Positions 29,387 through 37,509 of a stretch of 64,000 nucleotides of DNA are shown here, piece by piece. Each line of letters opens with the position of its first letter. Position 1 is the stretch's first letter. The notes beneath the pieces were generated by a model, which searched no databases, had not been told where the DNA came from, and saw only the letters and a list, made by a program, of their open reading frames with translations. The DNA lies in NCBI RefSeq assembly GCF_030160075.1, contig NZ_BSNQ01000003.1:1548328-1612327 (forward strand), in the 5' to 3' direction. Origin of the DNA: Dyella lipolytica. GTDB taxonomy: Bacteria; Pseudomonadota; Gammaproteobacteria; Xanthomonadales; Rhodanobacteraceae. The translations under genes and the position numbers were made by a program.

Positions 29387-29869
29387 ATGCCCTCCTTCGA
29401 CGTGATCTCCGAGGTCGACAAGCACGAGCTGACCAATGCGGTCGACCAGGCCAACCGTGAACTGTCCACCCGCTTCGACTTCAAGGGCACCGATGCGAAG
29501 TTCGAACTGGACAAGTTCATCATTACTCAGAGCGCACCGAGCGAATTCCAGCTGCAGCAGATGCTGGACATTCTGCGAAGCCGCCTGGCTTCGCGAAAAA
29601 TCGACACCCGCGCGCTGGATGTGGCTGATCCCGAGGTGAACCTTGGTGGTGCGCGTCAGAAGATCACGGTGAAGCAAGGCATCGAGCAACCTATCGCCAA
29701 GAAACTGGTGGCGACATTGAAGGAAGCCAAGCTGAAAGTGGAAGCGCAGATCAACGGCGACAAGCTGCGCGTCACCGGCAAGAAGCGCGACGATTTGCAG
29801 CTCGCCATGGCGGTGCTGCGCAAGGCCGAGGTCGAACTGCCATTGCAGTTTGACAACTTCCGCGACTAA
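29387..29869 (+). CDS. yajQ: YajQ family cyclic-di-GMP-binding protein
   Basis: 160 residues, a tandem ferredoxin-like fold. It begins MPSFDVISEVDKHELTNAVD and contains STRFDFKGTDAKFEL, both diagnostic. In Xanthomonas the homolog binds cyclic di-GMP and works with a LysR regulator; in E. coli it is a nucleotide-binding protein of unclear role. It may respond to the c-di-GMP enzyme encoded at 56736. Its TAA overlaps the stop of the convergent DUF1345 gene. Confidence 0.95.
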   Translation: MPSFDVISEVDKHELTNAVDQANRELSTRFDFKGTDAKFELDKFIITQSAPSEFQLQQMLDILRSRLASRKIDTRALDVADPEVNLGGARQKITVKQGIEQPIAKKLVATLKEAKLKVEAQINGDKLRVTGKKRDDLQLAMAVLRKAEVELPLQFDNFRD

Positions 29870-30555
29870 GCAAGCCCTGCAGCGATATTCACGCTGATGG
29901 CGATGATGAACACATTGAAGAAGAACGCCACCACACTGTGCAGCAGCGCCGTGCGGCGCAAGATGTGGCTGGTGATTTGCACGTCGGACACCTGAAAGCA
30001 CATGCCGATGACGAAGGCGAAATAAACGAAGTCCCAGTAATCCGGTTGTTTGGTACCCGGGAATTCAAGCCCTTCATGCTGCTTGCCGAAATCGCCGTAA
30101 TAACCGTGCGCGTAGTGCAAGGCATACATCGTGTTCATGAACAGCCACGACAGCACGATGCTTATCGCCGCCATCCCCATGGCTTTCGCGCCGCCGCTCT
30201 TTGCCGCGTGCAGTTCGGTGGACAACGCCACTAGCACCACGGCGGAAAGCGCGACGGCGATCCAGAGCGTACTGCGGCGCCCGGAATCCTGAGCGTGCGC
30301 GTGCCGGCACATGTGCTCGGCGCTGGCGCGATTGAACATGCGCGTCAACATACCCAGATAAAGCAAAGCGCCGAGATCGAAACTGAGCAACAAAGCGGAC
30401 GCCGGCTTCACACCGGACATCGCCAGCACGACACCAGCCGCGACGAAAACGATGCTGGAAAGCATCAACCATGGACGTGCGCGTACAAAGCGTATCGGCG
30501 CCCAACGTCGGCGCATCGCCCGCGCTGTAGGTTTGCCTTCAGCCGGCGTGCTCAT
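29866..30555 (-). CDS. DUF1345 integral membrane protein
   Basis: 229 residues with about five hydrophobic segments. FDLGALLYLGML, LHYAHGYYGD and KQPDYWDFVYFAFVIGMCFQVSDV are the conserved blocks of DUF1345. No function is established for this family. Confidence 0.83.
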   Translation of the reverse strand: MSTPAEGKPTARAMRRRWAPIRFVRARPWLMLSSIVFVAAGVVLAMSGVKPASALLLSFDLGALLYLGMLTRMFNRASAEHMCRHAHAQDSGRRSTLWIAVALSAVVLVALSTELHAAKSGGAKAMGMAAISIVLSWLFMNTMYALHYAHGYYGDFGKQHEGLEFPGTKQPDYWDFVYFAFVIGMCFQVSDVQITSHILRRTALLHSVVAFFFNVFIIAISVNIAAGLA

Positions 30556-30588
30556 GGCGACCCCCGCGACTGAATCTCGTTGAATGAC

Positions 30589-30864
30589 TCATGCACGCAG
30601 CTCTGCGTATTCCGGGTGCCGCTCCAACCACACTTGCGCATAACTGCACGCCGGCACCACCTTCCAGCCTTCGCTGCGTGCGGTCTCGAATGCCGTCCGC
30701 ACCAAATCGCCAGCGATGCCGCGGCCGCTCACCTGATCGGGCACGCCGGTGTGCATGATGATCATTACTCGATCCTGCAAGGTGTAAACGAGTTCGCAGG
30801 TCACGCCATCCACCGTGGTTTCAAATCGATGCGCCGCAGCCAGATGCCGGATATCGGATGTCAT
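30589..30864 (-). CDS. Minimal GNAT-like acetyltransferase (YidJ/YjdJ type)
   Basis: 91 residues from MTSDIRHLAAAHRFE. The short GNAT core has MHTGVPDQVSGRGIAGDLVRTAF (acetyl-CoA pyrophosphate loop GRGIAG) and WKVVPACSYAQVWLERHPEYA. This matches the tiny N-acetyltransferases with a Cys at the active site (PxCxYxxxWL). The open frame reaches 31071, but the extra residues are a shadow of the aroG end. Confidence 0.85.
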   Translation of the reverse strand: MTSDIRHLAAAHRFETTVDGVTCELVYTLQDRVMIIMHTGVPDQVSGRGIAGDLVRTAFETARSEGWKVVPACSYAQVWLERHPEYAELRA

Positions 30865-30940
30865 GATGCGTTCCTGCGATGGATTGAAGGCATAAGCATA
30901 GAACGACCGATGCCCGATCGCGGAATCTCTCCCTCTGCGA

Positions 30941-32017
30941 TCAGGCCGCCGCTTGCGCAGCTTGCCGTTGGCGACGCTGGCGCACCGCTTCGGCGAGCTG
31001 CTCCAGCACCTGTACCGAGGTATCCCAGCCGATGCAGCCGTCAGTAATGCTCTGCCCGTAGATGAGATCACGGCCCGGCACCAGATCCTGTCGCCCAGCC
31101 ACCAGGTGGCTCTCCACCATCACGCCGTGAATGCGCTTTTCCCCGGCTTTTAGCTGTGTGGCGATATCGGCGATCACATGCGGTTGATTGTCGGGCTGCT
31201 TGCCGCTGTTGGCGTGACTGGCGTCGATCATCAAACGTTCGGTCAAGCCGGCCTTGGCCAAGGCACTGCAAGCGTCTGCGACGTGGGCTGCGTCGTAGTT
31301 AGGCAATTTGCCGCCGCGCAGAATCACGTGACAATCCTCATTGCCGCGGGTGCTGGCAATCGCAGTGTGCCCGCGCTTGGTTACCGCCATGAAATGGTGC
31401 GGCTGGGCTGCGGCCAGCACCGCGTCCACCGCGATCTTGATATTGCCATCGGTGCCGTTCTTGAATCCGACCGGGCAGGACAAACCGGAAGCGAGTTCGC
31501 GATGCGATTGGCTTTCGGTGGTACGCGCACCGATCGCTCCCCATGCCACCAGGTCGGCGATGTATTGCGGCGTGATCAGATCAAGGAATTCGCAACCGGC
31601 AGGCAGGCCAAGCGCGTTGATATCGCACAGCAAGCGACGCGCGAGATGCAGTCCTTTGTCGATGTGGTAACTCTCGTCGAGATCCGGATCGTTGATCAAC
31701 CCCTTCCAGCCCACCGTGGTGCGCGGCTTTTCAAAATACACGCGCATGACGATCTCCAGCGCATCGACATGCCGTTCGCGCTCGACCGCAAGGCGCTGGG
31801 CATAGTCGAGCGCGGCGGTCGGATCATGGATCGAACACGGGCCGATCACCACCGCGAGACGATCGTCCTGGCCGTGCAGAATGCGGTGCAAGGCGCGACG
31901 TGACATGGCGACGGTGGCGATGGCCTCCGCGCTGGGCTCGCAATCCCGCATCACGTCGGCGGGGGTGGCGAGTTCCTTGATCTCGCGAATGCGCAGATCG
32001 TCGGTAATGCTGGTCAT
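30941..32017 (-). CDS. aroG: 3-deoxy-7-phosphoheptulonate (DAHP) synthase, class I
   Basis: First enzyme of the shikimate pathway: phosphoenolpyruvate + erythrose-4-phosphate to DAHP. 358 residues. VIGPCSIHDPTAALDYA, RVYFEKPRTTVGWKGLINDP, GARTTESQSHRELASG, CPVGFKNGTDGN and DASHANSGKQP are intact active-site blocks. Type I-alpha enzymes are AroF/AroG/AroH; which feedback specificity applies is not decidable by eye, and the symbol is used generically. GGAG precedes the ATG. Expression is probably governed by the attenuator at 32056-32193. Confidence 0.93.
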   Translation of the reverse strand: MTSITDDLRIREIKELATPADVMRDCEPSAEAIATVAMSRRALHRILHGQDDRLAVVIGPCSIHDPTAALDYAQRLAVERERHVDALEIVMRVYFEKPRTTVGWKGLINDPDLDESYHIDKGLHLARRLLCDINALGLPAGCEFLDLITPQYIADLVAWGAIGARTTESQSHRELASGLSCPVGFKNGTDGNIKIAVDAVLAAAQPHHFMAVTKRGHTAIASTRGNEDCHVILRGGKLPNYDAAHVADACSALAKAGLTERLMIDASHANSGKQPDNQPHVIADIATQLKAGEKRIHGVMVESHLVAGRQDLVPGRDLIYGQSITDGCIGWDTSVQVLEQLAEAVRQRRQRQAAQAAA

Positions 32018-32055
32018 GGGGAGAACTCCTTTGGGTGTCGATACCCGGCGACCAA

Positions 32056-32087
32056 CAAAAAAGCCGCCAGGGTGGCTGGCGGCTTTT
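32056..32087 (-). terminator. Attenuator terminator before the DAHP synthase gene
   Basis: On the minus strand, GCCGCCAG/CTGGCGGC forms an 8-bp stem (32063-32083) with a 5-nt loop, followed by U6 (32062 down to 32057). It lies between the aromatic leader peptide and the synthase start, 39 nt before the ATG. An upstream GGCGGC in the leader can pair with the 5' arm GCCGCC, giving an antiterminator. Confidence 0.85.
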
Positions 32088-32112
32088 GAGGAAAGTGGGT
32101 GATCTTGCTTAG

Positions 32113-32193
32113 TTACGATCGCGCACCACGCTCCGCCGCCGGCTTCGGATAGCCATAAAACCAGAAGTAATAGCGGTGGGAGGCGAGGATCAT
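32113..32193 (-). CDS. Aromatic leader peptide of the DAHP synthase attenuator
   Basis: A 26-codon reading frame from ATG 32193 to TAA 32113. Its centre reads RYYFWFYGY: four Tyr, two Phe and one Trp within nine residues, a composition very unlikely by chance. The stop codon falls 30 nt before the terminator hairpin. This is the geometry of ribosome-mediated attenuation: charged aromatic tRNAs let the ribosome finish and the terminator form; starvation stalls it at the Tyr/Phe/Trp codons and frees the antiterminator. The ribosome site before the ATG is weak. Confidence 0.85.
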   Translation of the reverse strand: MILASHRYYFWFYGYPKPAAERGARS

Positions 32194-32201
32194 GACGACA
32201 A

Positions 32202-32229
32202 GTGATACCACATCACAGTCTCGATGCAA
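32202..32229 (-). promoter_or_regulatory. Possible promoter of the leader-DAHP synthase transcript
   Basis: TTGCAT (32229-32224) and TATCAC (32207-32202) on the minus strand with a 16-bp spacer. Transcription would start almost at the leader ATG. The -10 is poor, so this is tentative. Confidence 0.3.
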
Positions 32230-32293
32230 ACTGCTGCGTCCGTTCCTTCGATGCGTTAACGTCGCGCCGGCCATCAGACTTCCGGAGCTTTCC

Positions 32294-32722
32294 ATGATTC
32301 GCCCGTTCGCCATCCTTGCTACCGCCCTGCTCGCCCTGGGTGCCCTCGGCCCGCTTCCGGCCCATGCCGACGACGTCACCAAATTGGTGATAACGGACCA
32401 GAAGGTCGGCACCGGCGCCACGGCGCGCGACGATTCGGAAGTACGGATCAACTACACCGGCTGGCTATACGACGCCAAGGCGCCCGACCATCACGGCGCG
32501 AAGTTCGACAGCTCCTACGACAGCGGCCGTCCGCTCAACTTCACCCTGGGAGCCAATGAGGTGGTGTCCGGTATGGACAGCGGCGTCAAGGGTATGCGCG
32601 TGGGCGGCAAGCGCACGCTCATCATTCCCTCCAGTCTGGGCTATGGCCACCGCGGAGCGGGTAGCGATATTCCGCCCAATAGCGCGCTGGTGTTCGATGT
32701 GGAATTGCTCGAGGTGCACTGA
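32294..32722 (+). CDS. Exported FKBP-type peptidyl-prolyl isomerase
   Basis: 142 residues. The signal peptide is cut near AHADD. A single FKBP domain follows, with INYTGWLYD, FDSSYDSGRPLNFTLGA, GMDSGVKGMRVGGKRTLIIPS, LGYGHRGAG and IPPNSALVFDVELLEV, the typical active-site set. It catalyses proline isomerisation in the periplasm. GGAG precedes the ATG at 32294. It is divergent from the DAHP synthase leader. Confidence 0.92.
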   Translation: MIRPFAILATALLALGALGPLPAHADDVTKLVITDQKVGTGATARDDSEVRINYTGWLYDAKAPDHHGAKFDSSYDSGRPLNFTLGANEVVSGMDSGVKGMRVGGKRTLIIPSSLGYGHRGAGSDIPPNSALVFDVELLEVH

Positions 32723-32829
32723 ACCCGTTTTGGCAGGAGATTGTTATGCAATCTCCTGCCAATTGAGCCATGATGACCGGGCATTGCCGTCGTACGTCCA
32801 CCACAGCAACCATGCTGGAGGATTGCCCG

Positions 32830-33615
32830 ATGAAACGAATGCTTTGGTCCATCGTGACCGCCTTGATGATGATGGTTCCCACCATGGCGTTTGCCGCCGA
32901 TGGTTACACCATCGCCAACGTCAATATGCGTGCGGGTCCCGACGCCGAATATCCACTTATCCTCACCCTGGCAACAGGCACACCGGTATCCATCCAGGGT
33001 TGCACTACGGGATGGGAATGGTGCGATGTCGTCGCCGTCGGCAACCGCGGTTGGGTAGCTGGCACCTATCTTCAATACACCTACAACAACCAGCCGGTGG
33101 TGGTTGTCGACTATGGTGCCCAGATCGGCATTCCGATCGTCTCGTTCGTGATCGGCACCTACTGGGGCCGTTATTACGCGGGCCGGCCGTTCTATCGCGA
33201 TCGCGCCCGCTGGTACTCGCGGCCTATTCCGATCCGGCCGCCGTCACGGCCACGGCCGCGGCCGCCTATCCGGCCGCCGGGTGGCGGCCATAATCGACCC
33301 CAACCTCCGGGTGGCGGCAATCGCCCGCAACCGCCAGGTGGCAATCGGCCCCAACCGCCAGGTGGTGGTAATCGGCCGCAACCTCCGGGCGGAGGTAATC
33401 GACCGCAGCCTCCGGGTGGTGGCAACCGCCCACAGCCGCCAGGCGGAGGCAATCGACCGCAACCACCCGGTGGCGGTAACCGCCCGCAACCGCCAGGTGG
33501 CGGCAATCGACCTCAGCCGCCCGGCGGTAATCGGCCCGCTCAGAACACTCGGCCGGCACCGCGCCCGAATCCTCAGCAGGGGGATAAAGCCAACAACGGC
33601 AATAACGGGAACTGA
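32830..33615 (+). CDS. Exported SH3b-domain protein with Pro/Gly/Asn-rich repeats
   Basis: 261 residues. The signal peptide ends near AFAAD. Residues ~25-80 form a bacterial SH3 domain (IANVNMRAGPDAEYPLILTL ... GWVAGTYLQY). A hydrophobic stretch (VDYGAQIGIPIVSFVIGTYWG) follows, and the rest is Arg/Pro-rich, with about nine copies of a PPGGGNRPQ-type unit. It probably binds peptidoglycan or extends through it. ATG at 32830 after GGAGG. Confidence 0.75.
   Translation: MKRMLWSIVTALMMMVPTMAFAADGYTIANVNMRAGPDAEYPLILTLATGTPVSIQGCTTGWEWCDVVAVGNRGWVAGTYLQYTYNNQPVVVVDYGAQIGIPIVSFVIGTYWGRYYAGRPFYRDRARWYSRPIPIRPPSRPRPRPPIRPPGGGHNRPQPPGGGNRPQPPGGNRPQPPGGGNRPQPPGGGNRPQPPGGGNRPQPPGGGNRPQPPGGGNRPQPPGGGNRPQPPGGNRPAQNTRPAPRPNPQQGDKANNGNNGN
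33293..33531 (+). repeat. In-frame 24/27-bp repeat array
   Basis: Tandem units encoding PPGGGNRPQ (27 bp) or a shorter PPGGNRPQ (24 bp) in the SH3b protein. Units vary at third positions, so the array is old rather than recently expanded. Lengths are multiples of three and would not shift frame. Confidence 0.8.
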
Positions 33616-33647
33616 GATTTCGCTTTCATCTATCTAACTAACGCGCA

Positions 33648-33685
33648 CGTTGCGGCCCCGCATCCTTCGGATCAGGGCCGCAACG
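33648..33685. terminator. Convergent hairpin between SH3b and selO genes
   Basis: An 11-bp perfect stem CGTTGCGGCCC/GGGCCGCAACG, with an inner ATCC/GGAT mini-stem. There is no long T-run on either side, so it may block both transcripts by structure alone. Confidence 0.5.
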
Positions 33686-33698
33686 GTTTGTACGCACG

Positions 33699-35270
33699 CT
33701 AAGAGCTGCAGGAAAGCATCGAACAGCCTGCTCGGGACTTCGCCCACTCGGGCCGCTTCTGTGCGAAATGCTCGCGCCCTGGTTGCTCGTCGTAGGGACG
33801 GCGCAATACGTCGAGCAAAGTGTGAATGCCTTCGTAGTCGCCTTGGGTCGCGCGGTCGATAGCTTCCTGCGCCAGGTAATTGCGCAGCACATAGCGGGGA
33901 TTGGCCGCCAACATGCGCTGCCGACGCTGTTCGGCTGTTAACGGATCTTCTCGCAGGCGAGAGGCGTAATCGTCCAGCCAGCCAAGGAAATCGGCCTCCG
34001 CGGCATCCCGTTTGGCCTCGTCGTAAAACGCGTGCCGTAGCGGAGCCAGTTGGGGTCGGTGTGGATCGATATCGCTCAAGGCGCGGAAGAACAAAGTCAT
34101 GTCGACTTCCGCTCGCTGCATCAACTGCTGCAGCGTATCCATGCGCGCCAGGTCATCGTCGCGACATTCCGCTAGCCCGAGCTTGCTCGCCACGTTCTGC
34201 CGATCCTGCGCTGCATATTCGGCAGCGTAGCGGTCTACCCCTGCCTGCAGCGGTGCGACATCCTCAAACAGCGGCGCCAGTGCGGCGGCGAGACAGCTCA
34301 GATTCCACCACGCCACATTCGGTTGCTGACCGAAGCGATAGCGACGGCGTGCCGCGTCGGTGGTATTAGGTGTCCAGTCCGGATCGAAATCGTCGATCCA
34401 GCCATACGGACCGTAATCGATGGTGAGACCGAGAATCGACATGTTGTCGGTATTCATCACACCGTGCACAAAACCCACCCGCATCCAGTGCGCGATCATC
34501 TTCGCCGTGCGCGCGCAAATCTCGGCGAACCAGTCGCCATAGCGCGTCTCTCCGCTCCCACCGAGATCGGGAAAATCGCGACGTATCGTGAAATCGACCA
34601 GTTGGCGCAACAACGGGATATCTCCGCGGGACGTCGGAAGCTCAAAATGACCGAAGCGGATAAACGACGGCGCCACGCGACAGACGACCGCGCCGGGCTC
34701 GTCCTGCGGGTGACCGTCGTAGAACATGTCGCGCTCGACTGTCTCGCCAGTCACCACCAGGCTCAGCGCGCGCGTGGTGGGAACGCCAAGGTGATGCATG
34801 GCTTCGCTGCAAAGGAATTCGCGAATCGACGAGCGCAGCACGGCACGGCCATCGGCGCCCCGCGAATAGGGAGTCGCGCCCGCGCCTTTCAGCTGAAGCT
34901 CCAACCGCGCGCCCTGTGCCGTCAGTACCTCGCCCAGCGAAATGGCGCGACCGTCGCCAAGTTGCCCGGCCCAGGCCCCGAACTGATGCCCACCATAATT
35001 GGACGCCCAGGGCTGCATACCTTCCATCACCCCGTTTCCGCCAAACACTTGGGCAAAAAGTGGGCTGGCGACGTCGGCCTCGGTGAGTCCGAGGGTCGCC
35101 GCCACCTCCCGCGACCAAGCGACCGTGCGCGGTGCGGCCACCGGGCTGGGATCCACGCGCGAATACAGCGCGCCCTGCACCTGGCGCGCCCCCTGGCCGC
35201 GGTCCGGATCACCCGGCAAATCGCGGATAAAGGCGTTATCGAACTGAAGGGACGTCAGGGGCATAGGCAT
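33699..35270 (-). CDS. selO: Protein adenylyltransferase SelO (YdiU/UPF0061)
   Basis: Pseudokinase-fold enzyme that AMPylates proteins on Ser, Thr or Tyr and is linked to redox stress. 523 residues. [40 protein letters not shown], and [19 protein letters not shown] (metal-binding region) are diagnostic. The C-terminus ends CSMLSCSS; the penultimate-region Cys occupies the position of selenocysteine in animal SelO. The start may be this ATG or the one at 35264. Confidence 0.94.
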   Translation of the reverse strand: MPMPLTSLQFDNAFIRDLPGDPDRGQGARQVQGALYSRVDPSPVAAPRTVAWSREVAATLGLTEADVASPLFAQVFGGNGVMEGMQPWASNYGGHQFGAWAGQLGDGRAISLGEVLTAQGARLELQLKGAGATPYSRGADGRAVLRSSIREFLCSEAMHHLGVPTTRALSLVVTGETVERDMFYDGHPQDEPGAVVCRVAPSFIRFGHFELPTSRGDIPLLRQLVDFTIRRDFPDLGGSGETRYGDWFAEICARTAKMIAHWMRVGFVHGVMNTDNMSILGLTIDYGPYGWIDDFDPDWTPNTTDAARRRYRFGQQPNVAWWNLSCLAAALAPLFEDVAPLQAGVDRYAAEYAAQDRQNVASKLGLAECRDDDLARMDTLQQLMQRAEVDMTLFFRALSDIDPHRPQLAPLRHAFYDEAKRDAAEADFLGWLDDYASRLREDPLTAEQRRQRMLAANPRYVLRNYLAQEAIDRATQGDYEGIHTLLDVLRRPYDEQPGREHFAQKRPEWAKSRAGCSMLSCSS

Positions 35271-35411
35271 CGATATCCGGGCAACTTATGGCTGCCGCAA
35301 GGTAGGTAATGGGGGGCGCCGAGCGGGCCTTCACGCTCCCTATACATTCAGGATAAAACCTTGTTACAGTTTGCTTGCGGTTGCACAGGGGCAACCGATG
35401 GAGTGAACAAT

Positions 35412-35609
35412 ATGCACATGCTTCTCGCTCGTTCCGCCATTACGCGCGGAATGCAGCTGGTAGCAGGGATGCTTTCAGTCATAGTCATACATGACACCAA
35501 ACCCGAACGAGACAAAGACTCGGCGTTCGAGCTCGTTTCCTGGATGTCCAATGCGCACTCCCGTCGCGAAGACGAGATTGCGCGAAGTCGTCAGCCGAGA
35601 ACCGAATGA
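35412..35609 (+). CDS. Possible small protein, unknown
   Basis: A 65-codon frame beginning MHMLLARSAITRG with GGAG exactly 8 nt before the ATG. It has a hydrophobic stretch (MQLVAGMLSVIVIHD) and then a charged tail (KPERDKDSAFELVSWM). It lies alone in the 358-bp gap between two leftward genes. No family is recognised; apart from this frame and a promoter-like AT-richer patch near 35340-35370, I see nothing else in the gap. Confidence 0.3.
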   Translation: MHMLLARSAITRGMQLVAGMLSVIVIHDTKPERDKDSAFELVSWMSNAHSRREDEIARSRQPRTE

Positions 35610-35616
35610 GGATGAC

Positions 35617-35645
35617 ACCGGCAAGCCACTACGTGCTTGCCGGTT
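35617..35645. other. 10-bp hairpin at the rsuA stop codon
   Basis: ACCGGCAAGC / GCTTGCCGGT perfect stem overlapping the end of rsuA. It has no T-run. It may end both the small plus-strand frame and the rsmC-rsuA transcript, or be a transcript-stabilising structure. Confidence 0.4.
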
Positions 35646-36339
35646 CGAAGAGTTGCGTCACATCGTTCGCATCGAGTTGACGCCACGCACCCGACGGCAG
35701 TCCATCCAACTGCAAGCGACCGATCGCCGTGCGTTGTAGCGCTTCGACATGATTGCCGGTCGCAGCGAACATCCGACGCACCTGATGGTAGCGACCCTCG
35801 GTGATCAACAGCCGTGCCTGGCGAGATGCAAGCACTTCCAGCGTGGCGGGCAGCAACGGGGTGGTTTCCGATTCCAGCATCAGGGTTCCGCTAGCGAATA
35901 GCGCCTGCTCATCGCCGCGCAAATCCTGCGCAAGCGTAGCCTCATACATCTTGCCGATCTGCGCGCGCGGCGAAATGATCCGATGCAACAACGCACCATC
36001 GTCGGTGAACAGTAACAAGCCGGATGTCTCGCGATCGAGTCGTCCGACCGTAGATAGCGCAGGCGTACGCTGGCGATAGCGCGGCGGCAAAAGGTCGTAA
36101 ACGACACGTCCTTGATCCTTGCGCGAACAGGTAACACCCAACGGTTTGTGCATCATCAGCACCAGACCCGTCGGCGGATCGAGCGGCTCGCCGTCGATGC
36201 GGATCTGTGCATGCTCGACCTTGTCGTCGGCGTACAGCACTTCGCCGTCGGGGTCGGTAATGCGTCCGTCGCGGAACATCCACGCGACATCCTTGCGGCT
36301 GCCATAGCCGAGATTCGCGATCAACCTAACCAACCTCAT
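35629..36339 (-). CDS. rsuA: 16S rRNA pseudouridine(516) synthase RsuA
   Basis: 236 residues. An S4-like N-terminus (MRLVRLIANLGYGSRKDVAW) leads to the catalytic block VGRLDRETSGLLLFT, whose Asp attacks uridine. LITEGRYHQVRRMFAATGNHV is the family's RNA-contact motif. It overlaps rsmC by 4 nt (ATGA), so two small-subunit rRNA modification enzymes are translated together. Confidence 0.93.
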   Translation of the reverse strand: MRLVRLIANLGYGSRKDVAWMFRDGRITDPDGEVLYADDKVEHAQIRIDGEPLDPPTGLVLMMHKPLGVTCSRKDQGRVVYDLLPPRYRQRTPALSTVGRLDRETSGLLLFTDDGALLHRIISPRAQIGKMYEATLAQDLRGDEQALFASGTLMLESETTPLLPATLEVLASRQARLLITEGRYHQVRRMFAATGNHVEALQRTAIGRLQLDGLPSGAWRQLDANDVTQLFEPAST

Positions 36340-37400
36340 CCGCGCACACCTCTTGCTTCGATCACTTTAAAACCATCCTGCATCGCTACTATTCGCACCT
36401 GTTCGAAATGTGCGGAAAGCGTCGCCTCGTACGGCAGATGGCGATTGGCCACCAGCCAGAAGCGCCCCGCTGGAACTAGGGCATTCGCCGCCCGCGCAAT
36501 AAAAGCGCGACCGAGATCCGGCAGGTCCGCCCTGCCCTGGTGGAAAGGCGGATTACTGACGATAGCGTCGTAACGCTTATCGATACCGGTGGTGACGTCG
36601 TGCCAATGCAGATCAAACGCTGCGGCACGTCCGCTTTCACGTATCGCCTGCTCCATATTGAGTCGTGCCGGCTCCAGTGCGCGTGCCTCGGCTTCGTAAA
36701 GGTCGATCGTCGTGACATGCGGACAGCGAGCAACGACTTGCGCGGCAAGATAACCGTATCCCGCACCGAAGTCGGCGATGCGACCATGTAAATCCCCGGG
36801 CAAATGGACCGCAAGCAGCGCAGAAGCGGTGTCTGCGCGATCCCACGCAAACAGACCCGGACGGCTCAGATAACCCGCCGCGTTGGATTGCGGCTCGTCA
36901 AGCGCGAGCCACGACTCCAGCAACGATCGATTGATGGACGAGGCCTGCGACGCACCCCAAAACACGCGGCACTTATGTTTGGAAAGATGGCTCACCGACC
37001 CAAGCAATGCAGTCAGATCGGCCTGCGCCGACTTCGCGCCCTCGGCGTTCGGTACGCAGGCCAGCACGATGCCACCGCCTTCAGCGTGACGTACGGCGCG
37101 CGCAAACGAGGCACGGGCTTCCTCGCGCTGCCGCGGCGGCAAGGCCAGCACCAACGCAAAGCGTGCTTCGGATGTCGCCTCCCCCACGGTGAACCCATCG
37201 CGCATCAGCGCATCGGCAAATGGCTTGAAGCTCTGTTCGCACAGCCAGCCAGGCTGCGCGAGTTCACGCAAGCGATAACCATCACGCGCACGCAAAAAGA
37301 GCACGCTACCGTCGCCTGGCAGGCGGAGCGAGCCATCCGAAAAAGGCAGAAACAGAGCGTCCAGCACCGCATCGGGCGTGGACGCATGGATACCGACCAT
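36336..37400 (-). CDS. rsmC: 16S rRNA (guanine1207-N2)-methyltransferase RsmC-like
   Basis: 354 residues from MVGIHASTPDAVLDAL. A degenerate N-terminal methyltransferase half precedes the C-terminal SAM domain with ADFGAGYGYLAAQV (motif I) and IVSNPPFHQG (the NPPF catalytic motif for exocyclic amine methylation). This is the RsmC/RlmG two-domain plan. Upstream codons to 37553 are open but overlap the OPT gene's end and lack similarity. It forms an operon with rsuA. Confidence 0.88.
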   Translation of the reverse strand: MVGIHASTPDAVLDALFLPFSDGSLRLPGDGSVLFLRARDGYRLRELAQPGWLCEQSFKPFADALMRDGFTVGEATSEARFALVLALPPRQREEARASFARAVRHAEGGGIVLACVPNAEGAKSAQADLTALLGSVSHLSKHKCRVFWGASQASSINRSLLESWLALDEPQSNAAGYLSRPGLFAWDRADTASALLAVHLPGDLHGRIADFGAGYGYLAAQVVARCPHVTTIDLYEAEARALEPARLNMEQAIRESGRAAAFDLHWHDVTTGIDKRYDAIVSNPPFHQGRADLPDLGRAFIARAANALVPAGRFWLVANRHLPYEATLSAHFEQVRIVAMQDGFKVIEARGVRG

Positions 37401-37473
37401 CGTCAAGCGGATGCATCCGGTGAACTGACCGTGCGTATTGTACGCGGCCTTGCTCCGCTCTCGCGGGGAAAGC

Positions 37474-37500
37474 GAGCGGTGGCCGTTGCGGCCACCGCTG
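37474..37500 (-). terminator. Hairpin after the OPT transporter gene
   Basis: AGCGGTGGCC/GGCCACCGCT perfect 10-bp stem, 10 nt beyond the OPT stop codon on the minus strand, followed by CGCTTTCCCC rather than a clean U-run. Probably a weak terminator between OPT and rsmC. Confidence 0.5.
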
Positions 37501-37509
37501 CGACATCGA

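Noticed and set aside
32190-32213. A seven-codon frame with Trp and Tyr just before the aromatic leader peptide, overlapping it by ATGA
   Set aside because: Too short, no ribosome site, and not needed to explain the attenuator; chance cannot be excluded.
33192-33637. Several long open frames on both strands over the SH3b repeat region
   Set aside because: They arise from the GC-rich tandem repeat and have no start-site signals or domain similarity.
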